DNA from: Collinsella sp.
Lineage (GTDB): Bacteria > Actinomycetota > Coriobacteriia > Coriobacteriales > Coriobacteriaceae
DNA length: 35,063 nucleotides
NCBI GenBank assembly: GCA_019419555.1
Contig: DXZR01000023.1
Span: 1-35,063 of the forward strand
Direction of reading: 5' to 3'
In this document: in pieces, positions 17,095-24,999 of the stretch
Layout of the letters: each line of letters opens with the position of its first letter
Numbering within the stretch: position 1 is the stretch's first letter
Notes under the pieces: model-generated
Database searches by the model: none
Seen by the model: only the letters and a program-made list of their open reading frames with translations
Told to the model about the DNA's origin: nothing
Position numbers and translations under genes: made by a program

Positions 17095-17493
17095 TTACCA
17101 GACGTAAGCGATGATCTCGCCGCCGACGTTGTGCTTGCGAGCATCGCGGTCGGTCATGACGCCATGGCTGGTGGAAATAATGGCGGTACCAAGGCCACCG
17201 CGGACGCGGGGCATGTCGGCAACGCCGGTGTACTTACGCAGGCCCGGCTTGGAAATGCGGCGGATGCCGTTGATGACCTTAGCCTTCTTGGGACCATACT
17301 TAAGCGTGATGTGCAGAGTCTTCTGGGGAACGGTGTCCTCGACATCGTAGCCCTCGATGTAGCCCTCCTCGTGCAGAACACGAGCGATCTCGACGAGCTT
17401 CTTGCTGCTCGGCATGGAGACCGTGGCCTTGTTCACAGAGTTAGCGTTACGGATGCGCGTAAGCATATCTGCGATCGGGTCTGTAAGGTTCAT
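17095..17493 (-). CDS. rpsH: 30S ribosomal protein S8
   Basis: 132-aa primary rRNA-binding protein, which in E. coli also represses the spc operon by binding mRNA at rplE. The start is MNLTDPIADMLTRIRNAN; the C-terminal RNA-binding end has GLGTAIISTSHGVMTDRDAR. A 119-base gap separates it from rpsN, unusually long for this operon. Confidence 0.97.
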   Translation of the reverse strand: MNLTDPIADMLTRIRNANSVNKATVSMPSSKKLVEIARVLHEEGYIEGYDVEDTVPQKTLHITLKYGPKKAKVINGIRRISKPGLRKYTGVADMPRVRGGLGTAIISTSHGVMTDRDARKHNVGGEIIAYVW

Positions 17494-17600
17494 ACAGATT
17501 CTCCTTCGTTCTTGATGAACACGTGCTCTTGGTTCTTCGCCGCCCTTAACGGCAAAGCCTTTTTAGCGCGTTTTCCCTGTTCCAAACTGATGCTTGAAAC

Positions 17601-17620
17601 GCTGGTAGTGACTTACCAGC
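17601..17620 (-). other. Hairpin over the rpsN stop codon
   Basis: GCTGGTA and TACCAGC form a perfect 7-bp stem with a 6-nt loop; the rpsN TAA lies in the stem/loop. It is not followed by Ts. Confidence 0.45.
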
Positions 17621-17798
17621 TGGCCTTCTTAACGCCGGGAAGCTCGCCCTTGAGTGCAAGCTCGCGGAAGCAGACACGGCACAGGCCGAACTTGCGGTAC
17701 ACAGAGTGCGGACGGCCGCAGCGCTGGCAGCGCGCGTACTCACGAGTAGAGAACTTCTGCTTGCGATTGCACTTGACGATCATCGATGTCTTAGCCAC
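17613..17798 (-). CDS. rpsN: 30S ribosomal protein S14, type Z
   Basis: 61-aa zinc-binding S14. C24, C27, C40 and C43 (CQRC and CRVC) bind zinc, and the short length is that of the type Z form used in Gram-positive bacteria. It sits between rplE and rpsH with an AGGAGG ribosome binding site. Confidence 0.97.
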   Translation of the reverse strand: MAKTSMIVKCNRKQKFSTREYARCQRCGRPHSVYRKFGLCRVCFRELALKGELPGVKKASW

Positions 17799-17832
17799 TT
17801 ATATCCTCCTCACATAGAGTATTGTTCGCCCC

Positions 17833-17862
17833 AAGCGCCGCCCCCTTGTGGGAACGGCGCTT
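17833..17862 (-). other. Intercistronic hairpin between rplE and rpsN
   Basis: AAGCGCCG pairs with CGGCGCTT, with an inner CCC/GGG. There is no T-tract, so it is likely a stability or processing element. Confidence 0.5.
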
Positions 17863-17877
17863 ATAGGGCAGGTGAAC

Positions 17878-18435
17878 CTATTTCTTGAACGGGAAACCGA
17901 AGGCGTCCAGAAGGGCCTTGGCCTCCTCATCGGTGTTGGCGGTGGTCACGAAAGTGATGTCCATACCACGCTGGTGATCGACGGAGTCGAAGTCGATCTC
18001 GGGGAAGATGAGCTGCTCGGTGACGCCCATGGAGAAGTTACCACGGCCGTCGAAGCTCTTGGCGGAGATGCCGCGGAAGTCGCGGATACGGGGGATCGCG
18101 ACGGAGGTCAGACGATCGAAGAACTCCCACATACGGTCGCCACGCAGGGTAACCTTGCAGCCGATCGGCATACCGGCGCGCAGGCGGAAGGTAGCGATGG
18201 ACTTGCGGGCACGGGTGATCATCGGCTGCTGGCCGGTGATGGCGCGCAGGTCGCGCACGGCACCGTCGATGGCCTTGGAATCGGTAGCGGCCTCGCCGAC
18301 ACCCATGTTCACGACGATCTTCTCAAACTTGGGGATCATCATGACGTTCTCGTACTGGAACTTGTCCTGAAGCTGCTGCTTGACCTCGTTGTTGTACTTG
18401 GTCTTCAGACGCGGCACATACTTCTCTTCTGCCAT
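17878..18435 (-). CDS. rplE: 50S ribosomal protein L5
   Basis: 185-aa 5S rRNA-binding protein. Diagnostic segments are PKFEKIVVNMGVGEA, TRARKSIATFRLRAGMPIGCKVTLRG and RDFRGISAKSFDGRGNFSMGV, with FPEIDFD near the end. The ATG has AGAAGGAG upstream. In nearly all bacteria rplX precedes rplE; here it does not. Instead there is a promoter and a leader of about 130 bases, so rplE is the first gene of this transcription unit. Confidence 0.97.
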   Translation of the reverse strand: MAEEKYVPRLKTKYNNEVKQQLQDKFQYENVMMIPKFEKIVVNMGVGEAATDSKAIDGAVRDLRAITGQQPMITRARKSIATFRLRAGMPIGCKVTLRGDRMWEFFDRLTSVAIPRIRDFRGISAKSFDGRGNFSMGVTEQLIFPEIDFDSVDHQRGMDITFVTTANTDEEAKALLDAFGFPFKK

Positions 18436-18493
18436 TGTTCACTCCTTCTTGGGGTTTTAAGCACGGGGCGTGGCCACAATGGGTTGTCCTCGT

Positions 18494-18557
18494 GCCTCCT
18501 GGCTGCATCCGCGCCGCTCATGGCATTTCGCGGTTTGGACTCGACGCAGCAGGAGCC
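18494..18557 (-). promoter_or_regulatory. Long leader hairpin upstream of rplE
   Basis: On the minus strand CTCCTG/CAGGAG and CTGCGTC/GATGCAG form a 13-bp stem with a single bulged base, capped by a loop with a CCGC/GCGG pair. It lies between the predicted transcription start and rplE, where S8-type autoregulation acts in E. coli. It could be an r-protein binding leader. Confidence 0.5.
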
Positions 18558-18572
18558 GACAAAACAATCGGT

Positions 18573-18601
18573 ACTATACGCGCATCGGGAGCGTATTTCC
18601 A
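18573..18601 (-). promoter_or_regulatory. Predicted promoter of the rplE operon
   Basis: TGGAAA, a 17-base spacer and TATAGT on the minus strand. The start site would fall about 130 bases before rplE. Confidence 0.6.
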
Positions 18602-18666
18602 GAAAAACCTCGTCTGCCTGCACAACTCCACAACTCCCCCGCACAAATGGGTCCCAACAAGCAGTT

Positions 18667-18725
18667 GCGGTGAAATAGGGACTGTTTGGCGGCCTAACAG
18701 GCTTAAACAATCCGTATTTCACCGC
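18667..18725. repeat. 59-bp imperfect palindrome between xdhC and the rplE promoter
   Basis: Outer arms GCGGTGAAATA and TATTTCACCGC are perfect 11-mers. Inside, GGA/TCC and TGTTT/AAACA continue the stem with two mismatch or wobble positions, and CCT/AGG closes the top. No T-run follows on either strand. It resembles a REP/MITE-like element or a bidirectional structure at the end of xdhC, which stops 21 bases away. I see no second copy in the window. Confidence 0.55.
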
Positions 18726-18746
18726 GACTTATTGATGGGGATGCGA

Positions 18747-19790
18747 TTAGCGCTTGCGGGGGACGAGTTTGGTGCGGCGCAGGTGGATCATCTCGGCGGC
18801 GATGGAGATGGCGATCTCCTCGGGATCCTCCGCCTCGATGGCAACGCCGATCGGCAGGTGCAGCCCGTCGATCTGGTCCTGCGTAAAGCCCTCCTGCTCC
18901 AGGCGGGCGCGCACAAAGGCCGTCTTGCGGCGCGAGCCCAGGCAGCCCAGGTAGGCGGGCTTGGCGCGCATCGCCTGGATCACCACGTCGATATCGGACT
19001 TGTGGCCTGCTGTGGCCACGACTACCAAGTCGCGCGGACCGATGGGGCACTGCTCGCCCAGGTTCTTGTAGTCGACCAGACGACGGTCGTAGACACCGGG
19101 CACCCATTCGGGCGTCAGCGTGCCGGGGCGGTCGTCGCACGCCACGACGGCAAAGCCCGCCGCCGTGAGCACGCGCGCCGTCGCGGCGCCCACGTGTCCG
19201 CAGCCAAAGATGTAGGTCAGGCCCTCGGGGCAGAGCGTCTCGATGTGCGCCGGGGGAATCTCGGAGGCGGCGTTGGTGTAGGTGACCTTACTCCCCTCCT
19301 CCACCAGCGAAAGCTCGGGGCAGCCGGCAATGGTATGGCGCGATGCCCCGCCATGGTACTCGGCCACATCGCCCTCGAGCGCGTTTGCGATAAACGGTTC
19401 AAAGTCGATAACGAAGTCGCCGATGCGTCGATACGCCAAGACGTCGGCAACCGACTGGAACAACGGTGCCTGAGTCGCATCCAAATGCAGGTAGCACAGG
19501 CAAATGGCTCCGCCGCAGATCATGCCGGTATCGGAGTTCTCGCCGCCCATGGTATAGCGGACCAGACGCGACTGTCCCGCGCTCAGGAGCTCGCGTGCCT
19601 CGTCCAGCGCAAAGAGCTCGATCTTGCCGCCGCCGATGGTGCCCGCCTGGCTACCGTCGGCAAAGACGGCCATCCAGGCGCCCACGCCGCGCGGCGACGA
19701 CCCCGCCGTGCCGGCCACGACCACCAGCTCGCACGTCTCGCCAGCACGCAGGGCGGCAAGCGCCGCATTCACAACATCGAGCTTTTCCAT
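18747..19790 (-). CDS. XdhC/CoxI-family molybdenum hydroxylase maturation protein
   Basis: 347-aa member of the XdhC/CoxI family, which binds and delivers sulfurated molybdenum cofactor to xanthine dehydrogenase-type enzymes. The N-terminal XdhC/CoxI domain has VVVAGTAGSSPRGVGAWM at 23-40 and GTIGGGKIE at 50-58. The C-terminal Rossmann domain has FGCGHVG near 195-201, then ACDDRP, and GCLGSRRK near its end. It lies 9 bases downstream of yqeB, so the two form an operon. The window has no hydroxylase structural subunits, so its client must be encoded elsewhere. Confidence 0.9.
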   Translation of the reverse strand: MEKLDVVNAALAALRAGETCELVVVAGTAGSSPRGVGAWMAVFADGSQAGTIGGGKIELFALDEARELLSAGQSRLVRYTMGGENSDTGMICGGAICLCYLHLDATQAPLFQSVADVLAYRRIGDFVIDFEPFIANALEGDVAEYHGGASRHTIAGCPELSLVEEGSKVTYTNAASEIPPAHIETLCPEGLTYIFGCGHVGAATARVLTAAGFAVVACDDRPGTLTPEWVPGVYDRRLVDYKNLGEQCPIGPRDLVVVATAGHKSDIDVVIQAMRAKPAYLGCLGSRRKTAFVRARLEQEGFTQDQIDGLHLPIGVAIEAEDPEEIAISIAAEMIHLRRTKLVPRKR

Positions 19791-19799
19791 TGCCGCCTT

Positions 19800-20594
19800 C
19801 TATCCTCTAAAGACATCGGTGAGCATAGCGAGTGCCTCGAGCACGCCGCCGCCGACCGACGTCGCCTTGTCCGAAATGTAGTTGATATAGCTGGCATCGC
19901 CGCGCGGATCGACATCGGCGCATTTAAAGCCCTCAGTCACCTGCACGCCGTTCGCCAAAAGCCCGCGCAGACAGCCATCGATCTGCGTGCACATGGGTGT
20001 ATCGCCCGCGTAGCCAATCACGTCTCCGGCGCTCACGATGTCGCCGATTGCGCGGTCGGACCGAAACACGCCAGCGGCGGGGCTGTGGATAACACGCTCC
20101 TTGCCGTATCCGCCGATAATGCCCGGCACGCCCGTGTTGGGCTGGGGCGAACCTTGGGTAATGACACGGCCGAGAAAATGCCCGCGCATGGTCTCGACCA
20201 CAGCGTCGCAGTCAACCGGCGCGGTAAAGCCCGGCCCCACGGCGATAACGGCAGGCGCCATGTCACGCGTGGTACCCAGGTTGCGCTTGGCCAGAATCGC
20301 GTCGACCACAGCCGCGGGTTTAAACTCATCGAGCATCTTGGCCTGAGGGTCCACCACGACGGCAACATCCCCCGCTTGGGTAATCTCGAGCGCCTCAGCC
20401 GGCGTCTGTGCCAAGCGAGCGCGAATGCCTTCGACCTCGACCTCGCCCAGGCGAATGGCCTCGCAAAAACTGATTGTGCGACGGATGCACGTGGGAACCG
20501 CGATATCGGCCATGACAACCGACACGCCGGCGCGCACCAAACGGGCAGCGACACCCGTGGCGATATCGCCGGCGCCGCGAACATAAACGAGCAT
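19800..20594 (-). CDS. yqeB: Selenium-dependent molybdenum hydroxylase accessory protein YqeB (EF2563 family)
   Basis: 264-aa protein of the YqeB/EF2563 family, found almost only with selenium-dependent molybdenum hydroxylases. It opens with a dinucleotide-binding-like VYVRGAGDIATGVAARLVRAG. The conserved RTISFCEAI, AVGPGFTAPVDCDAVVET and GAGDVIG-type (SAGDVIGYAG) segments are typical. The biochemical role is unproven; it is thought to help make or insert the selenium-containing cofactor. GGGAGG precedes the ATG. It heads the yqeB-xdhC pair and is divergent from yqeC. Confidence 0.9.
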   Translation of the reverse strand: MLVYVRGAGDIATGVAARLVRAGVSVVMADIAVPTCIRRTISFCEAIRLGEVEVEGIRARLAQTPAEALEITQAGDVAVVVDPQAKMLDEFKPAAVVDAILAKRNLGTTRDMAPAVIAVGPGFTAPVDCDAVVETMRGHFLGRVITQGSPQPNTGVPGIIGGYGKERVIHSPAAGVFRSDRAIGDIVSAGDVIGYAGDTPMCTQIDGCLRGLLANGVQVTEGFKCADVDPRGDASYINYISDKATSVGGGVLEALAMLTDVFRG

Positions 20595-20635
20595 TCCCGG
20601 GGCACCTCCCTGTGCTACGGTTTGAGCAGAGCAAA

Positions 20636-20650
20636 AGCGGTTCGACCGCT
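20636..20650 (-). promoter_or_regulatory. Small hairpin with T-run in the yqeB leader
   Basis: AGCGGT-CGA-ACCGCT followed by TTTT on the minus strand, about 40 bases before yqeB. It looks like a weak attenuator. Confidence 0.3.
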
Positions 20651-20675
20651 ACTCTGATGATTATTTATTATCACA

Positions 20676-20684
20676 GTATTATAC
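20676..20684. promoter_or_regulatory. Shared -10 region of the divergent yqeB and yqeC promoters
   Basis: The symmetric GTATTATAC contains TATTAT on plus and TATAAT on minus, within an AT-rich segment between the two divergent genes. The -35 hexamers are weak on both strands, suggesting activator dependence. Confidence 0.35.
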
Positions 20685-20696
20685 GGCGGTGAACAG

Positions 20697-21434
20697 ATGG
20701 AAACGACGAGCGGAAACCTTGCCTCCGCGCTCAAGATCGAGCCGGGCATTACCGCAATTATCGGCAGTGGCGGCAAGTCGACATTGCTGCGTGCGTTGGG
20801 TCTCGAGCTCATGCGCGCCGGCGGCAGGGTGCTTCTCTGTACCACCACGCACATGTTTCCCGTCGCCGGCGTACCATGGGACGGGTCGAATCGTCGCCTG
20901 GACGCCGCGCCTTGGAAGCCGGGGGCCCTGCATGTTCCCGGCTGCACCTGCGAGGCATGCGCGGGCATGAACCGCGGAAGTATCTGCCAGGCGGGTGTTT
21001 TGGGCCCGGAGACAGGCAAGCTCTCCGCCCCCGTTGAGCCGCTCAACGAGCTGGCGCAGCGCTTTGACTATGTATTGGCCGAGGCAGATGGCAGCAAGCG
21101 ACTCCCGCTCAAGGCGCATGCCGCCTGGGAGCCGGTAATTCCCTCCGGCACGGCCAACGTCATCTGGCTCGTCGGCGCCTCGGGACTCAGCAAGCCCATC
21201 AACGAAGCCGTCCACCGCCCCGAGCTCTTTTGCGAGCGTTGCGGCTGCGAGCTCACCGACATCGCCACGCCCGAGCGCGTCGCCCAGGTGCTCAATGCCG
21301 AGATGCAGGCGCTGAAACTCAGCGCCGCACGCGTTATGCTCAACCAAGTCGACGCACTCAGCGACCCCACGATGGCCGACCGCTTCGAGGCAGCCCTCGG
21401 CCGCCCCATCGTCGCCACCAGCCTCCAGGGGTAG
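20697..21434 (+). CDS. yqeC: Selenium-dependent hydroxylase accessory protein YqeC
   Basis: 245-aa member of the YqeC family (putative selenium-dependent hydroxylase accessory protein). A P-loop-like IIGSGGKSTLL is at residues 21-31, followed by VLLCTTTHMFP and a Cys-rich stretch (CTCEACAG near 81). EADGSKRLPLKAHAAWEPV near 125 is the family's hallmark. Nucleotide binding is likely; the reaction is unknown. It is on the plus strand, facing hyuA and diverging from yqeB, whereas in E. coli yqeB and yqeC are adjacent and co-directional. Confidence 0.88.
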   Translation: METTSGNLASALKIEPGITAIIGSGGKSTLLRALGLELMRAGGRVLLCTTTHMFPVAGVPWDGSNRRLDAAPWKPGALHVPGCTCEACAGMNRGSICQAGVLGPETGKLSAPVEPLNELAQRFDYVLAEADGSKRLPLKAHAAWEPVIPSGTANVIWLVGASGLSKPINEAVHRPELFCERCGCELTDIATPERVAQVLNAEMQALKLSAARVMLNQVDALSDPTMADRFEAALGRPIVATSLQG

Positions 21435-21454
21435 CTAATTTGGCGTCGTCCCTG

Positions 21455-22822
21455 TTAGCGGGGCACGTAGCGACCGGGCTGGGCTCCGGTGGGCTCGCCG
21501 TTGCGCGCCGCCAGCACGCCGTTCACAAACACGGCCTTGGCACGACCATGCGCCTCAAAACCCTCGAGCGGCGTGTAGTCCACGGCCTGATGCTGCGTAG
21601 CCGCGCTAATGGTCCAGCGCGCCCTGGGATCCCACACGCACACGTCGGCATCGGCGCCCTCGGCAAGACAGCCCTTGCGCGGATACATGCCAAAGACGCG
21701 CGCCGGGTTCTCGCTCATCAAGCGGCACAGATCCTCGGGTCCCAGCTGGCCCTCAAAGCTCGTGGCAATCGCGACGGGACGATGCTCCACGCCGGGCCCG
21801 CCGTTGGGAATCGCGCGGAAATCATCGCGTCCGCGGTCCTTTTGCCCGTGCAGGTTAAAGCTGCAATGATCGGTCGCAATCGTATCGATCTCGCCGGCCA
21901 CAAGTGCCTCGCGCAAGGCCGCACGGTCGCCGGCATGACGCAGCGGCGGGCTCATCACATACTTGGCGCCCGCAAAGCCGTCCTCGCCCTGCTCCAGGTA
22001 GCAAGTATCGTCGAGCATCAGATACTGAGGGCAGGTTTCGACATAAATGTTCTTCTGCCCGCGCGCCTTGGCAGCGCGAATGGCCTCGAGCCCCAGCTTG
22101 GTCGAAAGGTGCACCACGTTGACCGGAGCGTCCCCAGCCAAGTGAGCCAGATACAGCAGGCGGCTCACGGCCTCGGCCTCACACACGTCCGGACGGCTGA
22201 GCGCATGGCCCTCAGGCCCGTGGATACCCTGCTCGTACACGCGCTTCTGCAGCTCGTTCACGAGCGTGCCGTTTTCGCAATGCACGCACAGGATACCGCC
22301 AATACGCTTGAGCTCCTCGAGCACCTCGAGCGTCTCGGCGTCGTCCAGGCGCAGGTGGTCATAGGCAAAGTAGGTCTTAAACGACGACACGCCCGCCTCG
22401 CGCATGGCCGAAAGATCGGCGCGGTTGCGCTCGTTCCACTCGGCGAGTGCCATATGGAAGGCGTAGTTGGCCGTGCAGGTGCCGTCGGCGCGATGATGCC
22501 ACTCGACCAAGGCATCGGGCATGGTCACGCCGCGATCGGCCGTCGCGTAGTCCACAATGGTCGTCGTGCCGCCGCAGGCAGCCGCGCGTGTGCCGGTCTC
22601 AAAGCTATCGGCTGTCCAATCCATGCCGGTCCAGCACTGCATGTGCGTGTGGCCGTCGATAAAGCCGGGGAACACCCAACAGTCGGTAGCGTCCTGGACG
22701 GTATCGCCCTCGCCCGGCTCGATTGCCGCAGCAATCCGCACAATCTTGTCGCCCTCCATGGCAAGATCGGCGCGGCGAAGCCCCTGGGGCGTCACGAGCG
22801 CGCCGTTTTTGATAATGATCAT
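21455..22822 (-). CDS. hyuA: Hydantoinase/dihydropyrimidinase-family cyclic amidohydrolase
   Basis: 455-aa metal-dependent amidohydrolase that opens cyclic ureides or hydantoins. Metal ligands of the dihydropyrimidinase family are in place: H58 and H60 (GFIDGHTH), K149 (SSFKTYFAYD, the carboxylated lysine), H181 (CVHCENG), H238 (VVHLS) and D318 (IATDHCSF). In the proposed anaerobic purine pathway this enzyme type opens a ring derived from xanthine or urate. It lies 8 bases after mocA at the end of the ygeX-ygeY-ygeW-mocA-hyuA run, supporting the hyuA (ygeZ) assignment over a generic pyrimidine-pathway enzyme. Confidence 0.9.
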   Translation of the reverse strand: MIIIKNGALVTPQGLRRADLAMEGDKIVRIAAAIEPGEGDTVQDATDCWVFPGFIDGHTHMQCWTGMDWTADSFETGTRAAACGGTTTIVDYATADRGVTMPDALVEWHHRADGTCTANYAFHMALAEWNERNRADLSAMREAGVSSFKTYFAYDHLRLDDAETLEVLEELKRIGGILCVHCENGTLVNELQKRVYEQGIHGPEGHALSRPDVCEAEAVSRLLYLAHLAGDAPVNVVHLSTKLGLEAIRAAKARGQKNIYVETCPQYLMLDDTCYLEQGEDGFAGAKYVMSPPLRHAGDRAALREALVAGEIDTIATDHCSFNLHGQKDRGRDDFRAIPNGGPGVEHRPVAIATSFEGQLGPEDLCRLMSENPARVFGMYPRKGCLAEGADADVCVWDPRARWTISAATQHQAVDYTPLEGFEAHGRAKAVFVNGVLAARNGEPTGAQPGRYVPR

Positions 22823-22830
22823 GTTGCTCC

Positions 22831-23445
22831 TTATTGATTAATACAGTTGGCCACGCGATCAAAATACGAGCAGGCCGCGATATGCTCCGTTATGCGTCGC
22901 TGCCCCTCGGCGGTATCGACATCCCACAGTTCATAGGCACGCGCTTCGACCAGTGCAACGTCGACGCGGCCTTTGAGAATCGAGCCCCCGCCGTCCTTGC
23001 CCTCAAGACACATAAGTGCATCGAACAGTTCCGCCGGAAAGAGCACCGGGCTCGAAGGCTCACCGTTGCACGCAAGGCGCACCGGGTGCTTGCGGCCACG
23101 CTCGTCAAATGCACGAACCATGGCCTCAAAAGAATCCGCGCTCACAAGCGGCTGGTCGCCCGGCAAAAAGAGGCAGCCTTTCCAGTTGCGTTCGACTCCC
23201 CACGAAAGGCCCGCACGGACGCTTTCGCTGCGCAGCTCGCCATCGTGCAGCACGCACGGGCAATGCTTGTCCTCGCAAATCTGGGCGACCTCGGGCCAAC
23301 GCGTCGAAACCACGACATCAAAGCCCCGGGGAACCGAATCGATGGTCCGGGCAATCAGCGGCTCGCCATAGATATCGGCAAGCATCTTGTTAGAGCCAAA
23401 CCGCTTGCCCTCGCCCGAAGCCATAATGACGCATCCAAGTTTCAT
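22831..23445 (-). CDS. mocA: Molybdenum cofactor cytidylyltransferase-like protein (MocA family)
   Basis: 204-aa NTP-transferase of the MobA/MocA type. The nucleotide-binding loop IMASGEGKRFGSNKM occupies residues 7-21 and the LPGDQPLVS motif sits near 97. In E. coli MocA (YgfJ) attaches CMP to molybdopterin for xanthine dehydrogenase-type enzymes. The ATG at 23445 is chosen because AGGGGAGG lies 8 bases before it; an earlier in-frame start would add 18 unrelated residues. Its place beside hyuA and near xdhC/yqeB/yqeC supports cofactor maturation. Confidence 0.87.
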   Translation of the reverse strand: MKLGCVIMASGEGKRFGSNKMLADIYGEPLIARTIDSVPRGFDVVVSTRWPEVAQICEDKHCPCVLHDGELRSESVRAGLSWGVERNWKGCLFLPGDQPLVSADSFEAMVRAFDERGRKHPVRLACNGEPSSPVLFPAELFDALMCLEGKDGGGSILKGRVDVALVEARAYELWDVDTAEGQRRITEHIAACSYFDRVANCINQ

Positions 23446-23532
23446 GGTGATACCTCCCCTGAAACCATCGTACCCATAACTCGCGCCGCGGGCGTCCACA
23501 TCGAAAGCGCTTATTCCGCACGCCCACGATGC

Positions 23533-23572
23533 AAAAAGGGGGCACCCCGCCGGTTGGCAGAGCGCCCCCTTT
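23533..23572 (-). terminator. Hairpin terminator between ygeW and mocA
   Basis: On the minus strand a 17-bp stem (AAAGGGGGC with GCCCCCTTT, then eight more pairs with three G-U wobbles) and an AACC loop are followed by Ts. It is 23 bases beyond the ygeW stop and may reduce mocA-hyuA expression relative to ygeX-ygeY-ygeW. Confidence 0.85.
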
Positions 23573-23595
23573 ACATGGCTTACCTCAACCCGGCT

Positions 23596-24798
23596 TTAGG
23601 CCTGGAGCCAACGGGCGGTGTTGCGCTCGTCGAGGGCCTTGAGGGTAGCGGCGGGATCGGCAACCTTCTGCAGGAACATCATGGCAGCGATGGCGTACGG
23701 CTTGTAGCTGGCCTCCTTGTACATGCCCACGCGGTGCATGTCGAAGACGTCGGCGTTAACCTCGCCGTGCTCGCAGGAGACACCGGAGATGTCGGCGGGC
23801 AGCGGGTGCATAAAGATGGTGTCCTGGCCGTTGGCAGTCTTCTCCATGAGCTCGGTCGTGGAGCACCAGTCCTGATGGGTGGCGTTCTGGGCGAGCAGCT
23901 CCTTCTCGAGCGCTGCGATGCCGGCGTCGTCGCCCTCGGCGTACAGGTTGGTGCGCTTCTCCATGGCGGCAAACGGAGCCCAGCTCTTGGGGATCACGAT
24001 GTCGGCGCCCTCGAAGGCCTCGGCCATGGTGTTGACCTGCTTAAAGGTGGTGCCGGACTCGGCGGCATAGCCCTTGGCGCGCTCGACGACCTCGGGCATG
24101 AGGTCGTAGCCCTCGGGGTGAGCAAGGGTGACGTCCATGCCAAAACGGGGCAGCAGGCTGATCAGCGACTGCGGGCAGGACAGCGGCTTGCCGTAAGAGG
24201 GCGAATAGGCCCAGGTAACGGCAACCTTCTTGCCCTTGAGGTTCTCGAGGCCACCAAACTCGTTGATGAGGTAGAGCATGTCGGCAGAGGACTGCGTGGG
24301 GTGATCGGAGTCGGACTGCAGGGAGATGAGCGTGGGACGGTGATCCAGAACGCCGTCCTCGTAAGCCTGCTGGACAGACTCGGAGACCTCGGCCATGTAG
24401 GCGTCGCCCTTGCCGATGTACATGTCGTCGCGGATGCCGATGACGTCGGCCATGAAGGAGATCATGGTAGCGGTCTCGCGGACGGTCTCGCCGTGAGCGA
24501 TCTGGGACTTCTTCTCGTCCAGGTCCTGCAGCTCAAGGCCGAGCAGGTTGGCGGCCTTAGAGAAGGAGAAGCGCGTACGGGTGGAGTTGTCGCGGAACAG
24601 GGAGACGGCCAGGCCCGAGTCGAAGATCTTGGACGAAACGTTGTTCTCGCGCAGCTCGCGCAGGGCGTCGGCGACGATGTAGAGAGCCTTGAGCTCATCG
24701 GTGGTCTTGTCCCAGGTGTGCAGGAAGTCGCTGCCGTACATGCCCTTAAAATCGAGGCCGTTCAGCTGCTCGACGAGCTCGGTAAACTTAGTGTCCAT
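23596..24798 (-). CDS. ygeW: Knotted carbamoyltransferase YgeW
   Basis: 400-aa member of the aspartate/ornithine carbamoyltransferase superfamily. The carbamoyl-phosphate loop SLFRDNSTRTR is at 66-76, and FMHPLPADI lies near the C-terminus. The length and the SDSDHPTQSSADM segment match YgeW rather than catabolic OTC or PyrB. It has been proposed to act phosphorolytically, releasing carbamoyl phosphate from ureido intermediates of purine breakdown. The start at 24798 is preceded by GAAAGGA; the open frame extends upstream but those residues are not YgeW-like. It follows ygeY after about 200 bases. Confidence 0.92.
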   Translation of the reverse strand: MDTKFTELVEQLNGLDFKGMYGSDFLHTWDKTTDELKALYIVADALRELRENNVSSKIFDSGLAVSLFRDNSTRTRFSFSKAANLLGLELQDLDEKKSQIAHGETVRETATMISFMADVIGIRDDMYIGKGDAYMAEVSESVQQAYEDGVLDHRPTLISLQSDSDHPTQSSADMLYLINEFGGLENLKGKKVAVTWAYSPSYGKPLSCPQSLISLLPRFGMDVTLAHPEGYDLMPEVVERAKGYAAESGTTFKQVNTMAEAFEGADIVIPKSWAPFAAMEKRTNLYAEGDDAGIAALEKELLAQNATHQDWCSTTELMEKTANGQDTIFMHPLPADISGVSCEHGEVNADVFDMHRVGMYKEASYKPYAIAAMMFLQKVADPAATLKALDERNTARWLQA

Positions 24799-24952
24799 GG
24801 AAATGTCCTTTCTAAAGATGAAACGATCGCAATGAGTAGATGTGCTCCGGCATGCGCGTGTGGCCAGAACATGCAGAGCACCATGACGAGGACCCGCCAC
24901 CGTTGAGGAAGCATGGGAGATAACGACCGCGGGCCCCAAGTCAACAGGGGGT

Positions 24953-24977
24953 GCCGGGGACACGAGCGGCCCCCGGC
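24953..24977 (-). other. GC-rich hairpin between ygeY and ygeW
   Basis: GCCGGGG and CCCCGGC form a 7-bp stem about 20 bases after the ygeY stop. It lacks a T-tract, so processing or mRNA stabilisation is as likely as termination. Confidence 0.4.
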
Positions 24978-24999
24978 TCAACAAAATCGAGGAATGGGA

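Noticed and set aside
18435..20657. A 740-codon plus-strand open frame opposite xdhC and yqeB
   Set aside because: It is antisense to two well-supported genes with conserved motifs, and its translation is low-complexity His/Arg/Ala-rich, as expected from GC-rich antisense frames.
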